This document shows positions 47,084-59,950 of a stretch of DNA of 64,000 bases, piece after piece. The notes under the pieces were generated by a model. That model saw only the letters and a list, made by a program, of their open reading frames with translations, was not told where the DNA came from and searched no databases. This stretch comes from Bryum argenteum (lineage: Eukaryota; Streptophyta; Bryopsida; Bryales; Bryaceae), in assembly GCA_037043015.1 (NCBI GenBank), contig CM073323.1:8804001-8868000 (forward strand). The letters run 5' to 3'. Position 1 is the first letter of the stretch. Each line of letters starts with the position of its first letter. A program made the translations under genes and the position numbers.

Positions 47084-48739
47084 GCCCTTACATTCCAGTC
47101 ACAGCACCCCCACCCGTGTCAGCTCCAAATCCTATCCCCAATTGCCCTTCTACACTCTTAAAGCTTTTGTAAAAACTCGAATCCTGAGACCAGATTTTAA
47201 ACTTCTATGTGAGGGCCGCAGGCACACGAGGCTCCATATCGAAGGAAAGTAAGTCTCATTCCACTCTAGTCCCGGTAACGTGATGATTAATCGCCGCGAA
47301 GTGCTCACTTGCACACTGACACTAACATTCCAGAGCACTGCCTCTTCACTTCTCATCTAGACTCCTACGATTTTTGTGAAGAAAATGGACCAACCTCAAA
47401 TACTGAAATTAGATAGATATATAGCTTTTCTGTAATTGCTGCTATGTGATCGAGGCTCAGAATGGATAGAATTGCACACTTGACTCCCAGTAATGTGGAG
47501 ATGAATCACTTGCTGACACTACAGAACAAAAGTACGATTCTTTAAATTTAAAATTCTCTCCTGATATCTAGATTGTAGAATTCTATCATACTTGATAATG
47601 GAACAGGACGCAACTTCCAAACCGTTGGCCCCAATTGAGAATTATCGCTCTAACAACAAATATCGCTTGGAAGCCGCTGGGGGAAGCGGAACCAATGCTG
47701 CTAGAAGGACGCGAAGCTCCAAAGCTAAAAATTTCAAGTAAGTCGTTCAAGTCCCTCACTAGTTGCATGCTAGTTCAATCCAAGGCCTTTCAGTCCGATG
47801 AAACCAATGTTGCTGGAATGACGAATCAATGTTGGAACCAATGTTGCTGGAATGGAGAATCAATACGGAATGTTGGAAACCTAAAAGAGTGCAGTGCAGC
47901 GAGCGAGGATGAGCGAGAGCACAACTTACCGAACCTGGCTGGCCAGTCGAAGGTGAATCAAGGCATGCACAGCCCGACCGAGGTTGCAACCAAAGCTCAA
48001 TCCTAGCAATGAAACTAGAAGTAGGGCAATCTAGCCATGAAACAAATGGGCGCAAGAAAAACTAACGGGTTGGTGACGCATTCGTGATGAATGGTGAGCC
48101 AAGTCGGGTTGGGTGGAGCATTGAATGAACACATCAGGGTGCGGTCGGTGCGGAGCTTTCAATGGGTTAGTTTTACAGGTCAGTCTGCGCATGCAGTTCA
48201 GTTAACTCTTAGTTGACATGACATCCCTATTAAGGAGAAGAAAGCTACCTAGTTGTTGTCTTTTGGCCTCAATCCCGCCTTAGAAATAAAATCAATTTTG
48301 AGGTTCGGAAACGGTGATTTCAATGCAAAAAGATCGATCAGGTCGGGTGAAATCTCGGAAAATGCCACCGTTGAGAGAAAAACATGTTTTGGATTTCGGT
48401 GAGAATTAAAGATTCTGTGTTGTATTTTTATGTGCTCATCTTCTATGAAAATTGCCATCCGTTGGAGAGGAAGCCTGAATAAACAATTTTTAAAAAATAA
48501 AAATAAAAATTTGTCCTCAAAAATCCAAACGGGGGGCAGCCCGATGGTGTAAAGCCGAAGGGGGTGTTTGAGAGGGGTTCAAAAAAGTGGAGTTGAACCT
48601 AAGGACTCAAAACAACCAATTTCTCACATTCTTTTATACAAATTTTAAAAAATTCCAATCCCAGGGATTGAATTTCAGGAGCCATCCAATTTGTAGCACT
48701 AGTCCCCTAGTCCCCCCATTGTAAACATCAATTCACGTA
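47084..48739. other. Upstream region and intergenic
   Basis: It contains the promoter of the minus-strand propeller gene. A direct duplication of ACCAATGTTGCTGGAATG (47805-47822 and 47839-47856) lies in a motif-free plus frame (47635-48006). The frame shows no family similarity and I do not call it. Confidence 0.4.
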
Positions 48740-49745
48740 TTAAAAAAAAAAGTACGTAAGTAACAATGAAAGAATGACATCAAATGCACCTAGAATGGTA
48801 AGCAACGAAGAACGCCCTCGTACACATAGGTTTGTCACATGTTGGACAATACCATCGCCTTTTCCTCTCACAAAGCACACACTTTTGCCTCTTATGGGTA
48901 TCTCCAACCTATTTTCCCTTGTAATGTAAGTTGTTGGGATTTGGGATCTCATGTGTTGAATACCCTGCCCTCAACGCATTAGCAACAACCAAATTGAACT
49001 TGACATGGCTTAAATACTTCTTACCGATATGAGCCATAGGTGACTTGTAAATGATGTATGGATTCACAAAAGAAGTGTCTAAAATATGAAAGAGGATACG
49101 GTGCCACCATTTGTATGCACACTATAGTATTCTCGGAATTGCACATTGTAGTTTTCGCGCAGTTGATCTTGGACATTTACTCCAATCATTGTTCATGATA
49201 CTGGATTGGTATGCACAGAAACAAACTCACCATTATGCCATCTAAAAATATAGACTTGGCCATTAGCATCTACAAGAGGGAAAGCAGTAGACAATAAGGT
49301 CACTGGTTTGTTATCAAACCAATAAATAGCAGCCATTCTACCACTAGCATGCATTTTTTTAAAAACCGCAATTGACCCCTACTCCTACTTTGTAGGTTTA
49401 TCGTGAGTGCTTGGAGCCAACCAACATGGTTAGAATTACATGTACCCATTGCATATATGCCGTTCTATAACAAACACGAAAAAAGAGTAGGACTAATACA
49501 TATATTGTCACCATTGCCTTCATGGCAACTCATCATTTGGTTCACAATTTTGAGCCACAGAGCATGATTATCATCCTCTAAGGTGTATGCACCACTATAC
49601 ACTTCCATATATTGTACATACTTAGAAACACTATTAGTCAAACACCAAATCTTCATACCATATTGGATAGGCTTAGCCTTTGTGTATTGCCTAATAGGTG
49701 AATACTTCCCCGTATGTGGTACCATCATTTCATCCACTATCAAGT
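48740..49745 (-). pseudogene. piggyBac transposase relic, C-terminal half
   Basis: Read on the minus strand, conserved blocks of a DDE_Tnp_1_7 (piggyBac) transposase appear in order but in different frames with in-frame stops. 49743-49600 has DEMMVPHTGKYSPIRQY and KIWCLTNSVSKYV, around the first catalytic Asp. About 49300-49200 is a region resembling the middle domain, 49120-48960 has YKWWHRILFH and the following helix, and 48897-48822 has the C-terminal cysteine motif KCVLCERKRRWYCPTCDKPM. At least three frame changes make it non-functional. The KYSPIRQY block is shared with the transposase at 63.6 kb, so both derive from one lineage. Element termini could not be identified. Confidence 0.85.
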
Positions 49746-50687
49746 TATGTTGTGTCTAGTCTCATCGATCGTAGATTCAAATCCAGATTCACATTCAGAT
49801 TCAGATTCACATATACATCCGTATTCACATTGAGGTCCAAATCATGGATTTTCCCATTGTATCTTCTTCTTATAAGTAAAGGCCTCCTTATATCGTTAAG
49901 TCTCATGAAAGAAGAACATTATTCTAAAGGTTTACTTGCACTCTAAGGCAATTATACATCCATTTGAAGGAACTCTAATAGTTTAAGTCAACCTGGAAGA
50001 CTCTGAATCATCCCTAGTACAAAACTTGACTTCTAAATATTTTATGATTAGTGAATTTCATGAAAAAATGGTGTGCTAGTAATATGTTGCCCTGAATATG
50101 TTACAAGTGACATCTATTAGCAATATGGCAATTGGAGTCAACAATACAAGCTAGGAGCTATCAACAACAATCTTCCAACATGCGAGTGCAAAATTCTTGC
50201 CTACATGCCACAACAACAATGTGCCAACATGCCCCAAGCAACAATCGGCAAACTTGCTACAATAACAACTTGCCAATATGCCACATCAACAAATTACCAA
50301 CATACGATAGCAAAAGTCTTTCAACATGCAATGGAACCTTAGTCACTTGCATCCTAAATGTTAAACATATCTCATATTTGCTGCAACACCTCATTATGTA
50401 CTTGATATATGTGCATGAGGTTTTGAGGTTTTAGCACAATAGTAGTGTAGTCTATGTGGTTACACCCAATGGAGGCAATTCATGTTGTCCGTTAATGGTC
50501 CATACAAGGTGTGCTCAACAGTCTACATAAGCACTATTTTGGTCATGTTCATGATTCTTTATTAATTATTCATTAAGTATATCTATTTTTATGCATTTAT
50601 TCTTTAAGCCTTTTCTTGCAACCATATACTTCCTTCTTTTCACAATAACTCTCTCATATGACAATTTGGCTTCATTTAAGAAAAAGC
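49746..50687. other. AT-rich intergenic with imperfect short repeats
   Basis: At 49775-49830 a TTCACAT/TTCAGAT motif is repeated. At 50150-50340 CAACATGC- and CAACAACAAT-like words recur irregularly. No gene was recognised. Confidence 0.45.
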
Positions 50688-50920
50688 CAATTGGGTACGG
50701 TTCTGATATGGGTACCCCTAAGACGCATCTCATTATGTGTAATTCATTATATATGTGCCAAAAATTCCTTTTTCAACTACATATATACAACTATAGCCAT
50801 GTCACGTATAATACCATCTGGTTGAAAATATTTTTCAATATTGTTTTTTATCAAAAATGTAGTTTCAAAAAAATCACACTATTTTGGAGGGGGTACCCAT
50901 ATCAGAACCTTACCCAATTG
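50688..50920. mobile_element. MITE with 31-bp terminal inverted repeats, superfamily unclear
   Basis: The left arm is CAATTGGGTACGGTTCTGAT followed by ATGGGTACCCC. The right arm read inward is CAATTGGGTAAGGTTCTGAT followed by ATGGGTACCCC, with one mismatch in 31 bases. The interior is AT-rich with no coding capacity. The flanking AATT could be a 4-bp target duplication or part of the arms, so the superfamily cannot be fixed. Confidence 0.75.
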
Positions 50921-51948
50921 CAAACAAGCCTCAAACTATGAGGGGTGAAAGTTTCATCGCTTCTAGAGCTTAAAAGAAGGCTAATGACATGTTGAACCAA
51001 CATTTGGCCCTCGACCTTGAACACCTAACAAAAAAAACAAGAAAAGAAAAGGAACATGATCTATTTAAAACAACCACTTGTCTCTCTTTTGAGAGATCTA
51101 AACCACTTAAGGATATTGAAAGTGTAGTATAAAAAACAATATCTATTATAGTTTGTATATATATTCCTTCACTATTTTGTACCTATTGAGAAGAAGAATA
51201 TTGTGTCAAAACGGTATTCATGTTTGGAGTTGGTGAAGGGGGCCTTGTGAGATTCATATCTCACATGTATTTAATTTTCAACAATATGGATTGTTCAAAT
51301 GTCAGATTCACACAACAAATGGCCGTTAGAATTGAGGTGGCTACATTCTTGGGATGTGAAGTAATCACTCATTGGTTGCCACACTATGACTATAATTCAA
51401 ATTTAGATTACCCTATAATAATTCAAATTTCAATTACCTTATTTCGTGAGGTTTTGAGAGTTCAGTACTCCCCATTGAAAACTTACATACAACTCTACTG
51501 TGATTGCATATTTCAACATCTATCTACAATCTCACATATTCAGTTTCTTTACTTATGCACTGTACTTGAACAAGTGTTCGGTTGTACATGTGTCTACCGT
51601 AGTATAAGAATCTGCAGATATGACAAAACTCCATTCAGATAGACTTAGCTTCCTATCTCACGGACGGAGCTATGACTGCTATTTGACCTATTTCTTCAGT
51701 ACAAAATCAGTGTGAAACAATAAGGTTGAAAAGTATCAGAACCCCAACAACTTATTTTCGAAGAATGTTTCAGTCTGCTTGTAGACCGACGGCGGCTTGC
51801 CAGGGGAAAGAGTTTTCCAAGCCACGGAACATATACATGTTTATCATCAATCACCCTGGTTCCTGTACAGAATTGAATGTAATAAAAACATTTTAACCAA
51901 AGATAGATATGGTGTGTCTGAATAAGTGTCAGCAACTCGGAATCGAAC
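50921..51948. other. AT-rich intergenic and ORP 3' region
   Basis: The frame at 51220-51642 has 140 codons but no motif. The last 200 bases probably hold the 3' untranslated region of the minus-strand oxysterol-binding gene. Confidence 0.4.
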
Positions 51949-54900
51949 CTACATGATGTCAGGACAATTTTCCCAAGCTTGCTTTTCCCGAGCATCCCAG
52001 TATGTGCCCTTCCAGACCCATGTTGGCTCAGCGTTAGCATCAATCGGCTTCACTTCTTCCACTCCAGCCTCCCTCTGCGACAGACACTTACGTCAGAGAG
52101 GTATTTCACTCATCAAAGTCAATGCATACTCCTCTCGAACCGATTGCCAACAAAGCGATATGAAGGGCAAGTTACAAGAACATGATCCAGCCAAAAATCT
52201 TCAAGATATAAAAGTCAGGGAAATTTTTCAATAACAAGTGACCAGTGGCGCACCTGGGCAAACCACATGTTTTGCCATTCTACCCCGTTTTCTTTCCGTA
52301 CTCGCCGAGCGATTCGTTGCTTTTCTTCCAATCGCAACTTCTCCGGCGTGGCTAACTCCAAGTTCCCATCCTCCTGGAGGGCACGGTGATATATGTTAAT
52401 CTTCAGGTTTCTACCAATACAGCGTTCTGCATTAAAAGTTAAGATATGAGTTGCCCATTGAGCCTCACCAGAGCACGTTGGTCAGGCCGAAATCTCGTAT
52501 CAGTGGGAGGCAGTACCTTCCGCAACTTCGGGGTCAACTCTGCTAGCCAGTAAAGTAGGATCAACATCTGAAACGGAATATGTTATTCAGAGATGCTACA
52601 TAATGACGGTACACAATGCAGATTGTACAGAACCAGGCTCACCATTCAGGCCTAACGTATACCGTGTGAAGCAATATTGTTGACGATAATCTTCAATCTG
52701 CTCGGGTGCTTTCCAAAGTAATCTTACATCCGGACCATTCACATCAAAATTGGTGCATGACTCAGGACATACATAAATTGCTTCCATGTAGTTACCAAAA
52801 ATTGTGTGGTGAGGGATCCCTTTAGCATCGTAGACCTGCCAATGGACAAGTAGCAAGAACTGGATTCAGATGAGCTACAAGATGAAATCATGTGATCACA
52901 GTAAGTCAGGACGACGACGAGAACCCGACATGGAAACTGCTGCAAAACCAAAATTTAGATGATAAAGACAAACCTTTCCACTGATGCGGCATTGCTCTCT
53001 GCTACTTGCTTTGTGAAAGCGAACACGACTGGTTTCGCCCGTGCTGTGATTAACCACAGTCACCTCTCCGTAATTGTCGATCCATGTTTTACCAACCACG
53101 ATGTTATGAATACAAAGAGTTGCTCGGTTCCAAGTGAAATGGTCTCCATACTTGGGGATTCTTAAATGCACTCCTCCGTTGCACAACACCTGCCAAGCCA
53201 AGCAGGTAATTAATGTAGTGATGCAATAGAGGTAAACACTTTTTGATGATGATAACACATTGAGAGAAAAAAGTGGACGTACCTCTATACTTCTTCCCCA
53301 GAATTTGTTCTTGATCTGGATTTCACCATAAAGTTTATATGATCCTTCAGTACTTTCACTTTGAAAAGCTAGTATTGGTGGATGATGACTAACCTGCATA
53401 AATACAGAAAAGCATCGATCAGCACGTTCTTGAACTAAGATGTGGAAGTGAGCTTCATATATGGATAATTGTAGTAGACTCACTTGAGCGTACAGACACT
53501 GATTCATACACAGCAATAATCATGTCAAGAACTCAACGCACCATCGCACCTGCTCAGCCAAAAACCAAGAACGGCTGTCCTGAAACTCAAATGTTTCCCC
53601 TAATAGAGGATTAAAAGGTTTTGCATCACGATGGATGCTGCCATAATAACTTGCACAAGTAAACGCAGTGGCTTGAATTAAGCGCTCCAAAGAGTCTGTC
53701 GTCTGAACGGCCTGCTCCAAAAAGCGCCTGCAAGACCAGAAAAATCCTTGAACCACTTTACAACAAGGACAGCGAGGAAAATGATCCAGATAGGTCGAGT
53801 TGCATGACATAACAGGAGCATAACTTTGAACATCAAAATCATCACTAACACGCCCTACTTAACCACAGGTGGCCAGCACAGTGAAGGCTCAAGCCAGTCG
53901 AGACGCTTACCGATATTGAAGTTCTTCAGCGCACTTTTGTAGTACTGAAAGGGGTTCGTTTATGGTAGCAGGCAATGTGATGTGGTTAAGATCCCGGCCT
54001 ACAGCATTTTTCAGTACTGTCCAAAGAGTAAATCCTCGTGAAAGTGGTCTAGGAGCTGGTAATCTGTATGCATTTTATTAAAAAATAGTAAGAAAATGCT
54101 TGCAGGCGTATAAAGTATACATATATTCCCAAATGAAGATATGTCGAGAGCCTACAGATTTAACGCTATTGCATAGAGTCGATAAGTAGCAGCAAACAAG
54201 TATTGTACCTTCGTCGAGGCTGATCAATTTCTTCTCCTTCAGCTTCTGACAGAAAGTCTGCATCCCCTGTCTCAGTTTCTTCGGAAGGTTCTTCGTTTCC
54301 ACCGGTTATAACAGCTAGACTATCATGCTCTTCTGATGAAATTCCTCGAGCAGCAAAATCGTGATGGTTCAAGACCTCCAATGCTTCAAAGTACTCCTGT
54401 CACATTGTAGATTACAAAAATCATCATAAGCAAGCGGATGATGTACAGTCCCATCCTGGTTAGAAGTAGGTCTTTTCAACAAGCACTACACGGCTTCATT
54501 TTACTAAAATTAATCTTGATGATGAAAAGTTGAGGTGAAATTATACTAAAGAGCTTCAACAACAGTACCAGGGCAGGGCGGAAACAGATTCCTTTCACTA
54601 CTTTCTTCTCAATAATACCTCATTTCCAACATCAGCATGCACTATTGCAATGTCCTCTTCACTGTCCTCTCCATTCGCTTGAATTGAATCGTCAGACATT
54701 ATTTTGCGACCAGATTCACAATGGTTTCCTTTCTGCATACCGGAAATAAAACGTGAGCACCTGTTATTTAATAGATCTGTTTAGTATGCTGTGTTCCAGC
54801 GACACTACTATTGCACCGCAATGGACACACTTAAAGAGCCGTCCTTCAATAAGGCTAGCAACTTGATATAGGATCTCAGAATTGGTAAACAAAGCACAGG

Positions 54901-57781
54901 ATTACAAGGCGACAAGTAGAGGCTGTCTTCTCAGACGAGCTTAGTATCACCGGAAACGTCTGACTAGCGGGAAAATCACCAAAGATATAATAACCTCAAT
55001 AAGTACAAGAGCTAAATCACAGAGAACCCTCATGACGCTGGAAAGCAACCGTAAAGTTCAAATGCGATCTTACTAACCATACGCCTTTCCCTCATGCTCA
55101 AGAGAGCTGCACGATCTTGCTGAAGTTGAGGTAAGGATCTCAGTGCTTGTTGCAAGACGGCATTCTCTGCTTCAAGTTCGAGAACTCGATATATCTCGTC
55201 TTTCAGAACCTGAACCGCCAGCATTGTCCAATCATCAAGAGATGCCGTGGACGATTACATTTGATAACAGAACGGACAGGACAAGGATTAAGACCTTGAA
55301 AATTATGTAAAACGAACATGAGAAAAGTCAATAGCACTCATAAGCCCACAATGTCCAATCAAGAGGTACTGGTCCAAACAGATATGTTAATACTGTCCTG
55401 AAGACTGTTCATCAAGAGCCTAAATCGTGCAACCGATATTTTCACCAAATTTCGTAGGATGGCATCAGTGCATATATCCAACAAGCCTAGTACAAAAGCA
55501 CTAAAATATCCAACCAACAAAAACGTGCACTTCTTGAAGATTTTATTACGATAAGACAACCAATGTAGAATCCGCAGAGATCCGTCCCTTCATACGCAAA
55601 CTCAATTTAGTCATATACTAATCTGGTCGGTACACCAGCATTTCACTCGTACTATTTTGAACAATTGAACGCTACATAAACACAGCGACCGACACATAAG
55701 ACACGCAGAAACAAACCTCGTTGTATGAATCCTGCATATTATTCCAAGCGGCATGAAGCGGCCCCTGCAAACTCCTCCCAGGCCCTGTGGATCCTTCTTC
55801 GTTGATTTCTCCATGCCATGGAACCCCACCTGTTCTAGAAGCTGATACACGAGATGACCCTTCCATCTCCTTCTTTTGTCTTTCAAAACAGTCTTTCTCT
55901 GATTTTTTCATAAGACGTGCATCAAGTTCCTGGCTGGAAGTAGGAGTAGAGATGTAAGCGAAGTCTCCATTCCTCTTCCTTCGATGTAAAGGACTACTGA
56001 ACTTTTTAGGGTGTGTCTTAGACCCCGAATCAGTATCTGAAGCACTACCATGAACACTACGTTTTCTTCCTGGAAAACACTCAGCTCTGATGCAGCTCAT
56101 CTCTTCGGGATCATCCTCGAGGCGCTCATCCACCGAGAAATCCGAACTCCTCCGCCTGTCTCTTCTAAATTTCTTCTCACCTGGTGAGTTCAAGGTGAAC
56201 ACCGACTTCTGAGCCCTCACCGGCGAACCATTTCTGCGATGGTGATCACTCTCTTGAAACCGCAACACTTGAGGTAATATAGGTCGAGAAAGGCTGCGGT
56301 ACGGGCTTGCTACTACCATCTCAGGTGAGGATATTTTGTCATACCCTTGCACTGGAGTAACACTTTGCAGTTGCATACCATCTGACTCAGAAGCCTCGTG
56401 TTCCGCCATAAACAATTCATTAGATCTCCAGTTTGTTTCTGGTAAACAACGCATAGCAGGGAGTCCACTAGTCGTTGTAAGTTTGGCGGGCACCTCCGGA
56501 TGATCAGAAAACCCAAGAACCCCTGAAATTGTCGATAAAGATTGTTGCAACGTCTGTAATTGATCAAGAAAAGCTGCACATTGAAGCAGTTGAGATATTA
56601 GTTCTCTTGCCTCCATTTGAATCCAGAACGCGACATAGGATGCCTCCACCCACGACATCCTATATTGCATCGATAGTAGTAACCTGTTCACTGCTTCTAA
56701 AAATGTCAGACGTTTTATCCATTGCACGATATCGAAGGAGTTAATAGGGACCGGGTAGTACCGTTCCGTGTAGGCTCCAGGTCCCTCATGCGCTCCCTGA
56801 GTCTTCTCTTGAGATCCCTTTCTTGAGCTTCCCAATCCTCTCTTTTATGCTGCATAATTGCTTAAAGAGTTACTTGTAAAGAGGAAAAGGATTACGGTAA
56901 TGAAACTCAGTCCACAACAAGAGTTAATGCAGGATATTCATATCCCTACTTAGTGCAATTGATTTCACTTCAAATAATTGCATTTTTATGATGATAGATT
57001 ATGAGCTCTTTACCGAAGGCACAGATGGCTGAGGAAGAACCGCAGACCCGAATTCAGCTCCACCAGATACCCTCTGCACAGAATTCTGATACAGCTGAAT
57101 TGATTCTTGTATAGCATCCAACCAAGGCTTCCGAGAATCCCGGCTAATTGTACGCAGATAGTACACAACATTGCCCTTAATAATCTTGAACTGCCGCTCC
57201 TTCCCTGTCGCAGGAACGACCGTCGCCCCCTGTTTACGCCGACCAGAATTTGCAACAAGTCAGTGGTGGTCTGGAGAGCATTAACCTTCACTCACAATAA
57301 CTACAGCAGAGACGTCATTAAAAGTCGCCAATAGCATAAACGATACTGCAAATGTGTACAAGAGGTAAATATCAAACGCACCAGGAGACTGATACGTCCG
57401 TGGCGACCAACTTGATCCGAATTCTTGTAGTGAAGCAGTAATCCAGGAGGATTGGCAACAAACCAACGGCGCCGCCATCGCTTAAACCTTCCGGTCCAAA
57501 TTAAGACCCAACCTGCAGGAGGCCGTCCACCTACATCCAAACCACTTGTCGACCTCTTCTGCCACCGGCGCGGATCGTAGATTTTCCTGATATCGACGAA
57601 TGAAAAATCGTAAAAATAAAGTATTGAGAACAAGGACACCGAACACTTCGCCATTCAGGACACAATAGTGCAACTTAGAGTCATGCAATACGTCTCAACC
57701 GCACCTGTTGTTAAACGCCATCTCCTTCGAGGCGGAGCGACGACGACGATGACGCTGCTGGGGAACGTCAATCACTTCCAT
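51949..57781 (-). CDS. Oxysterol-binding-protein-related protein (PH + ORD)
   Basis: This is a lipid sensor or transfer protein expected to shuttle sterol or phosphoinositide between membranes. Sixteen exons: 57705-57781, 57382-57586, 57014-57229, 56762-56849, 55717-56696, 55078-55209, 54619-54732, 54209-54396, 53911-54063, 53550-53727, 53283-53393, 52974-53189, 52643-52835, 52469-52539, 52254-52373 and 51949-52074. They sum to 3168 nt (1055 aa), all GT/AG and in phase. A PH domain lies at about residues 50-140 (GWVLIWTGRFKRWRRRWFV). A charged coiled coil fills exon 4, a long Ser/Arg-rich linker exon 5, a coiled coil exon 6, and an acidic stretch exons 7-8. The ligand-binding domain runs from about 665 to the end, with LPATINEPLSVLQ and the family signature EQVSHHPP split across exons 10 and 11 (776-783). 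ORD-typical C-terminal blocks include RPDQRALEDG and YWDAREKQAWENCPDIM. No FFAT motif was confirmed. Confidence 0.93.
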
Positions 57782-58922
57782 TGAAAGCCGGCAGTGTAAG
57801 CTAGGTTCGACGGTAGTAGGTAATGGCTTGCTGCGAACGCGAGCTGTTGAAGACAAAATATCTCGTCACACAGCCCGGAGCTAGCTAACGATGACGCACT
57901 ACACCTCCAGCCAACATTTCGAGTCACGAAGGGTTTCAATGATCACCTCCGCAACATAGTAGACTAGCAGGCGAGATGAAGGATCCCCTGAGGTCTCTCG
58001 AAAAGAAGAACCAGCAAGACCTGGATGCAACAAACATCCAAGCTCCTGCTATCTCACAAACTATAACTTCAAAGAGTCTGCTTGTCATCAACTTCAGTTC
58101 AACCAAGCGCTCCCTTAACAAACTGCATCTGTGCTCCCTACCTCTAAACAAAAACTTGCTGAGTCCACCAGATACCGTGGACCGCAGCATCCACGAAGCC
58201 AAAAGTTCTACCAATCATCAGATTACGACAAATATTAACTTCAATCCTCCTACCTCACCTAATTTCTCAGAGCAGTCTTGAGTCAACAATGAGAGAACCA
58301 GAATTCTCCGCAGCTCTTCGCTCATGAACTTTATCCCAATGTGATGTGATCTTAAAAGAAATTCCAAACACGATCGTAGTTACAACCTGTACAAAAAGGA
58401 GTCAGTCAGACAGCAATTTAAAATTCCTGCGATCAGCACACCAACTCAGAATTTCTGCAAATTTTCCAGCTTCATGTGTCCCTTACACACTATCCAATCA
58501 AACTAAATTGGCCTGAAGCTCCATACCTTCCTCGGAATGCAAAGAAGCGGCCTGCTAGCTGCTCATCCAAGGTGCTCTGTACTGTACTATACTCGATACA
58601 GAGCCAAAAGAGAGAAGATCGGGCTCTCCAGAAGCGCAATTTCGCCCTTCTGGCTCCAGAGCTCGCCATTGACCGGCAGAAGGCCGATCGAGTACATCGC
58701 CGATCGCCTCTAAGTTTCGCTCGAAACATGGCCACCGCGGCACCTGGCCTTCTTCTTCATCTTTTTCCTTGGCATTGACCTTCTTTACATTTTGACGGCT
58801 GAGATCGTAGCGCGCTTGATCTGACGGACGACTGTGAAAAGGCCCCATCTGCTCTACTGTACAAACTTAGAAAGAAACCATCATCAGCCTCTCCTCCCTT
58901 GATTAATAGATTCATTGGCAGT
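57782..58922 (-). promoter_or_regulatory. Upstream region of the ORP gene
   Basis: The region has mixed GC content without repeats. The block at 58490-58850 is GC-rich with overlapping short frames on both strands (97 codons on minus from 58848), and may be a non-coding first exon and leader of the ORP gene. No domain was recognised. Confidence 0.35.
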
Positions 58923-59002
58923 TTAACCCGTAAACGCCCAGCCCCTCTGAAAATACACTAACAAGCATGCCTGAGGGGCATGCTTGGGCGTTTAAGGGTT
59001 AG
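58923..59002. mobile_element. Minimal piggyBac-type MITE family 1, copy f, 80 bp
   Basis: It begins TTAA-CCCGTAAACGCCC (58923-58926) and ends GGGCGTTTAAGGG-TTAG. Between the two terminal repeats only the fold-back AAGCATGCCTGAGGGGCATG followed by CTT and about 25 other bases remain. It is a family 1 element that has lost nearly all of its 370-bp interior. Confidence 0.85.
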
Positions 59003-59689
59003 GAGCATATACTCCATGAAACTATTAAAACAGTGATTGCTTGATTGATTCTTTATTTCCAGTTTGAGATCCCTAAATAGGAAATTGAAGCTTCTAGAGG
59101 TTTTGATTTTTCAGCAATATTTCAAACTTTTAAATGTTGATACGGTATGCAAACCCAATTTAAACTCAGAATTATTCGTGTGAACTTTTTAGGTGGGTGC
59201 TTGACACATGTGGGCTTTGCAACCTTCACAACCTTGAAGTTGGTGACCAAAGAGGATAACATAATCACACCTTATTGCCCCCCCCCCCCCTCTCTCACAT
59301 ATTTGCCCCCACCCACCTAGTACAACAACTTTGGTATTTAGTATCACTACATTAAATTATTCTACAAACTCAACGGAGTGGCCATAAACGACCTTCATTT
59401 GATCCTTTCTAGAATCAGTGTGCAATTGTTTAAGGACCTTGGTTGTACACTTTCCAAGTGCAAGTTCTTTTCTAGTTGAATTACCCACCACTTAGATAAT
59501 GAGGTAGTGGTAACTCATTAGGTAAATTCACTCAAAGTTCGAGAATATGTAAAAACGACATCTTAAATGTAAGTCAAATCAAGCCAAATTGGGGTGAGGA
59601 TTAATATGATCACATGAAATGTAGTTAATCTCTATGCAACATCTGTATTTTAGGATGTGATCTTATTATGAATTAAGATGTGTTAATGT
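59003..59689. other. AT-rich intergenic, no recognised gene
   Basis: A C-run lies at 59278-59290. No motif-bearing frame was found. Confidence 0.4.
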
Positions 59690-59950
59690 GCCTTGTTGTA
59701 TGGGTACCTAAAAGCCTTCTGGGGGATACTATGTCAAGTATCTTCAAGGCATATTATGTCAAGTATTTTCAAAACACTAGAAACTAGCTAAAAACTAACT
59801 AGAAACTAGCGTAGTTATAGTGTCCACCCTTGAAAGGGGGAGTAGTATTGTTCCAATTTCCCCTTGTCCGGTGAGCATCGGATTATCAGCATTACGAACA
59901 GACACTTCATTCACGCCAGCCCCTTAGAAAGGGATCGGAGTTGTACATCC
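59690..59950 (+). mobile_element. SINE copy, 5'-truncated with internal duplication
   Basis: It begins at CCTTGTTGTATGGGTACCTA in the SINE body and reaches the GCCCCTTAGAAAGGGATCGG end. Two segments are duplicated internally: TATGTCAAGTATCTTCAAGGC / TATGTCAAGTATTTTCAAAAC and ACTAGAAACTAGC. Confidence 0.8.

Noticed and set aside
47635..48006. 123-codon plus-strand frame
   Set aside because: It starts in AT-rich sequence, contains an internal duplication and has no recognisable domain; it overlaps the upstream region of a minus-strand gene.
48190..48205. TTAACTCTTAG as a possible terminus of the piggyBac relic
   Set aside because: The sequence after TTAA is CTC rather than CCC and no matching inverted end was found beyond 49745.
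51220..51642. 140-codon plus-strand frame
   Set aside because: It has no motif, AT-rich composition and no splice or promoter evidence; probably chance.
57976..58281. 101-codon plus-strand frame upstream of the ORP gene
   Set aside because: It is antisense to the ORP promoter or leader and has no motif.
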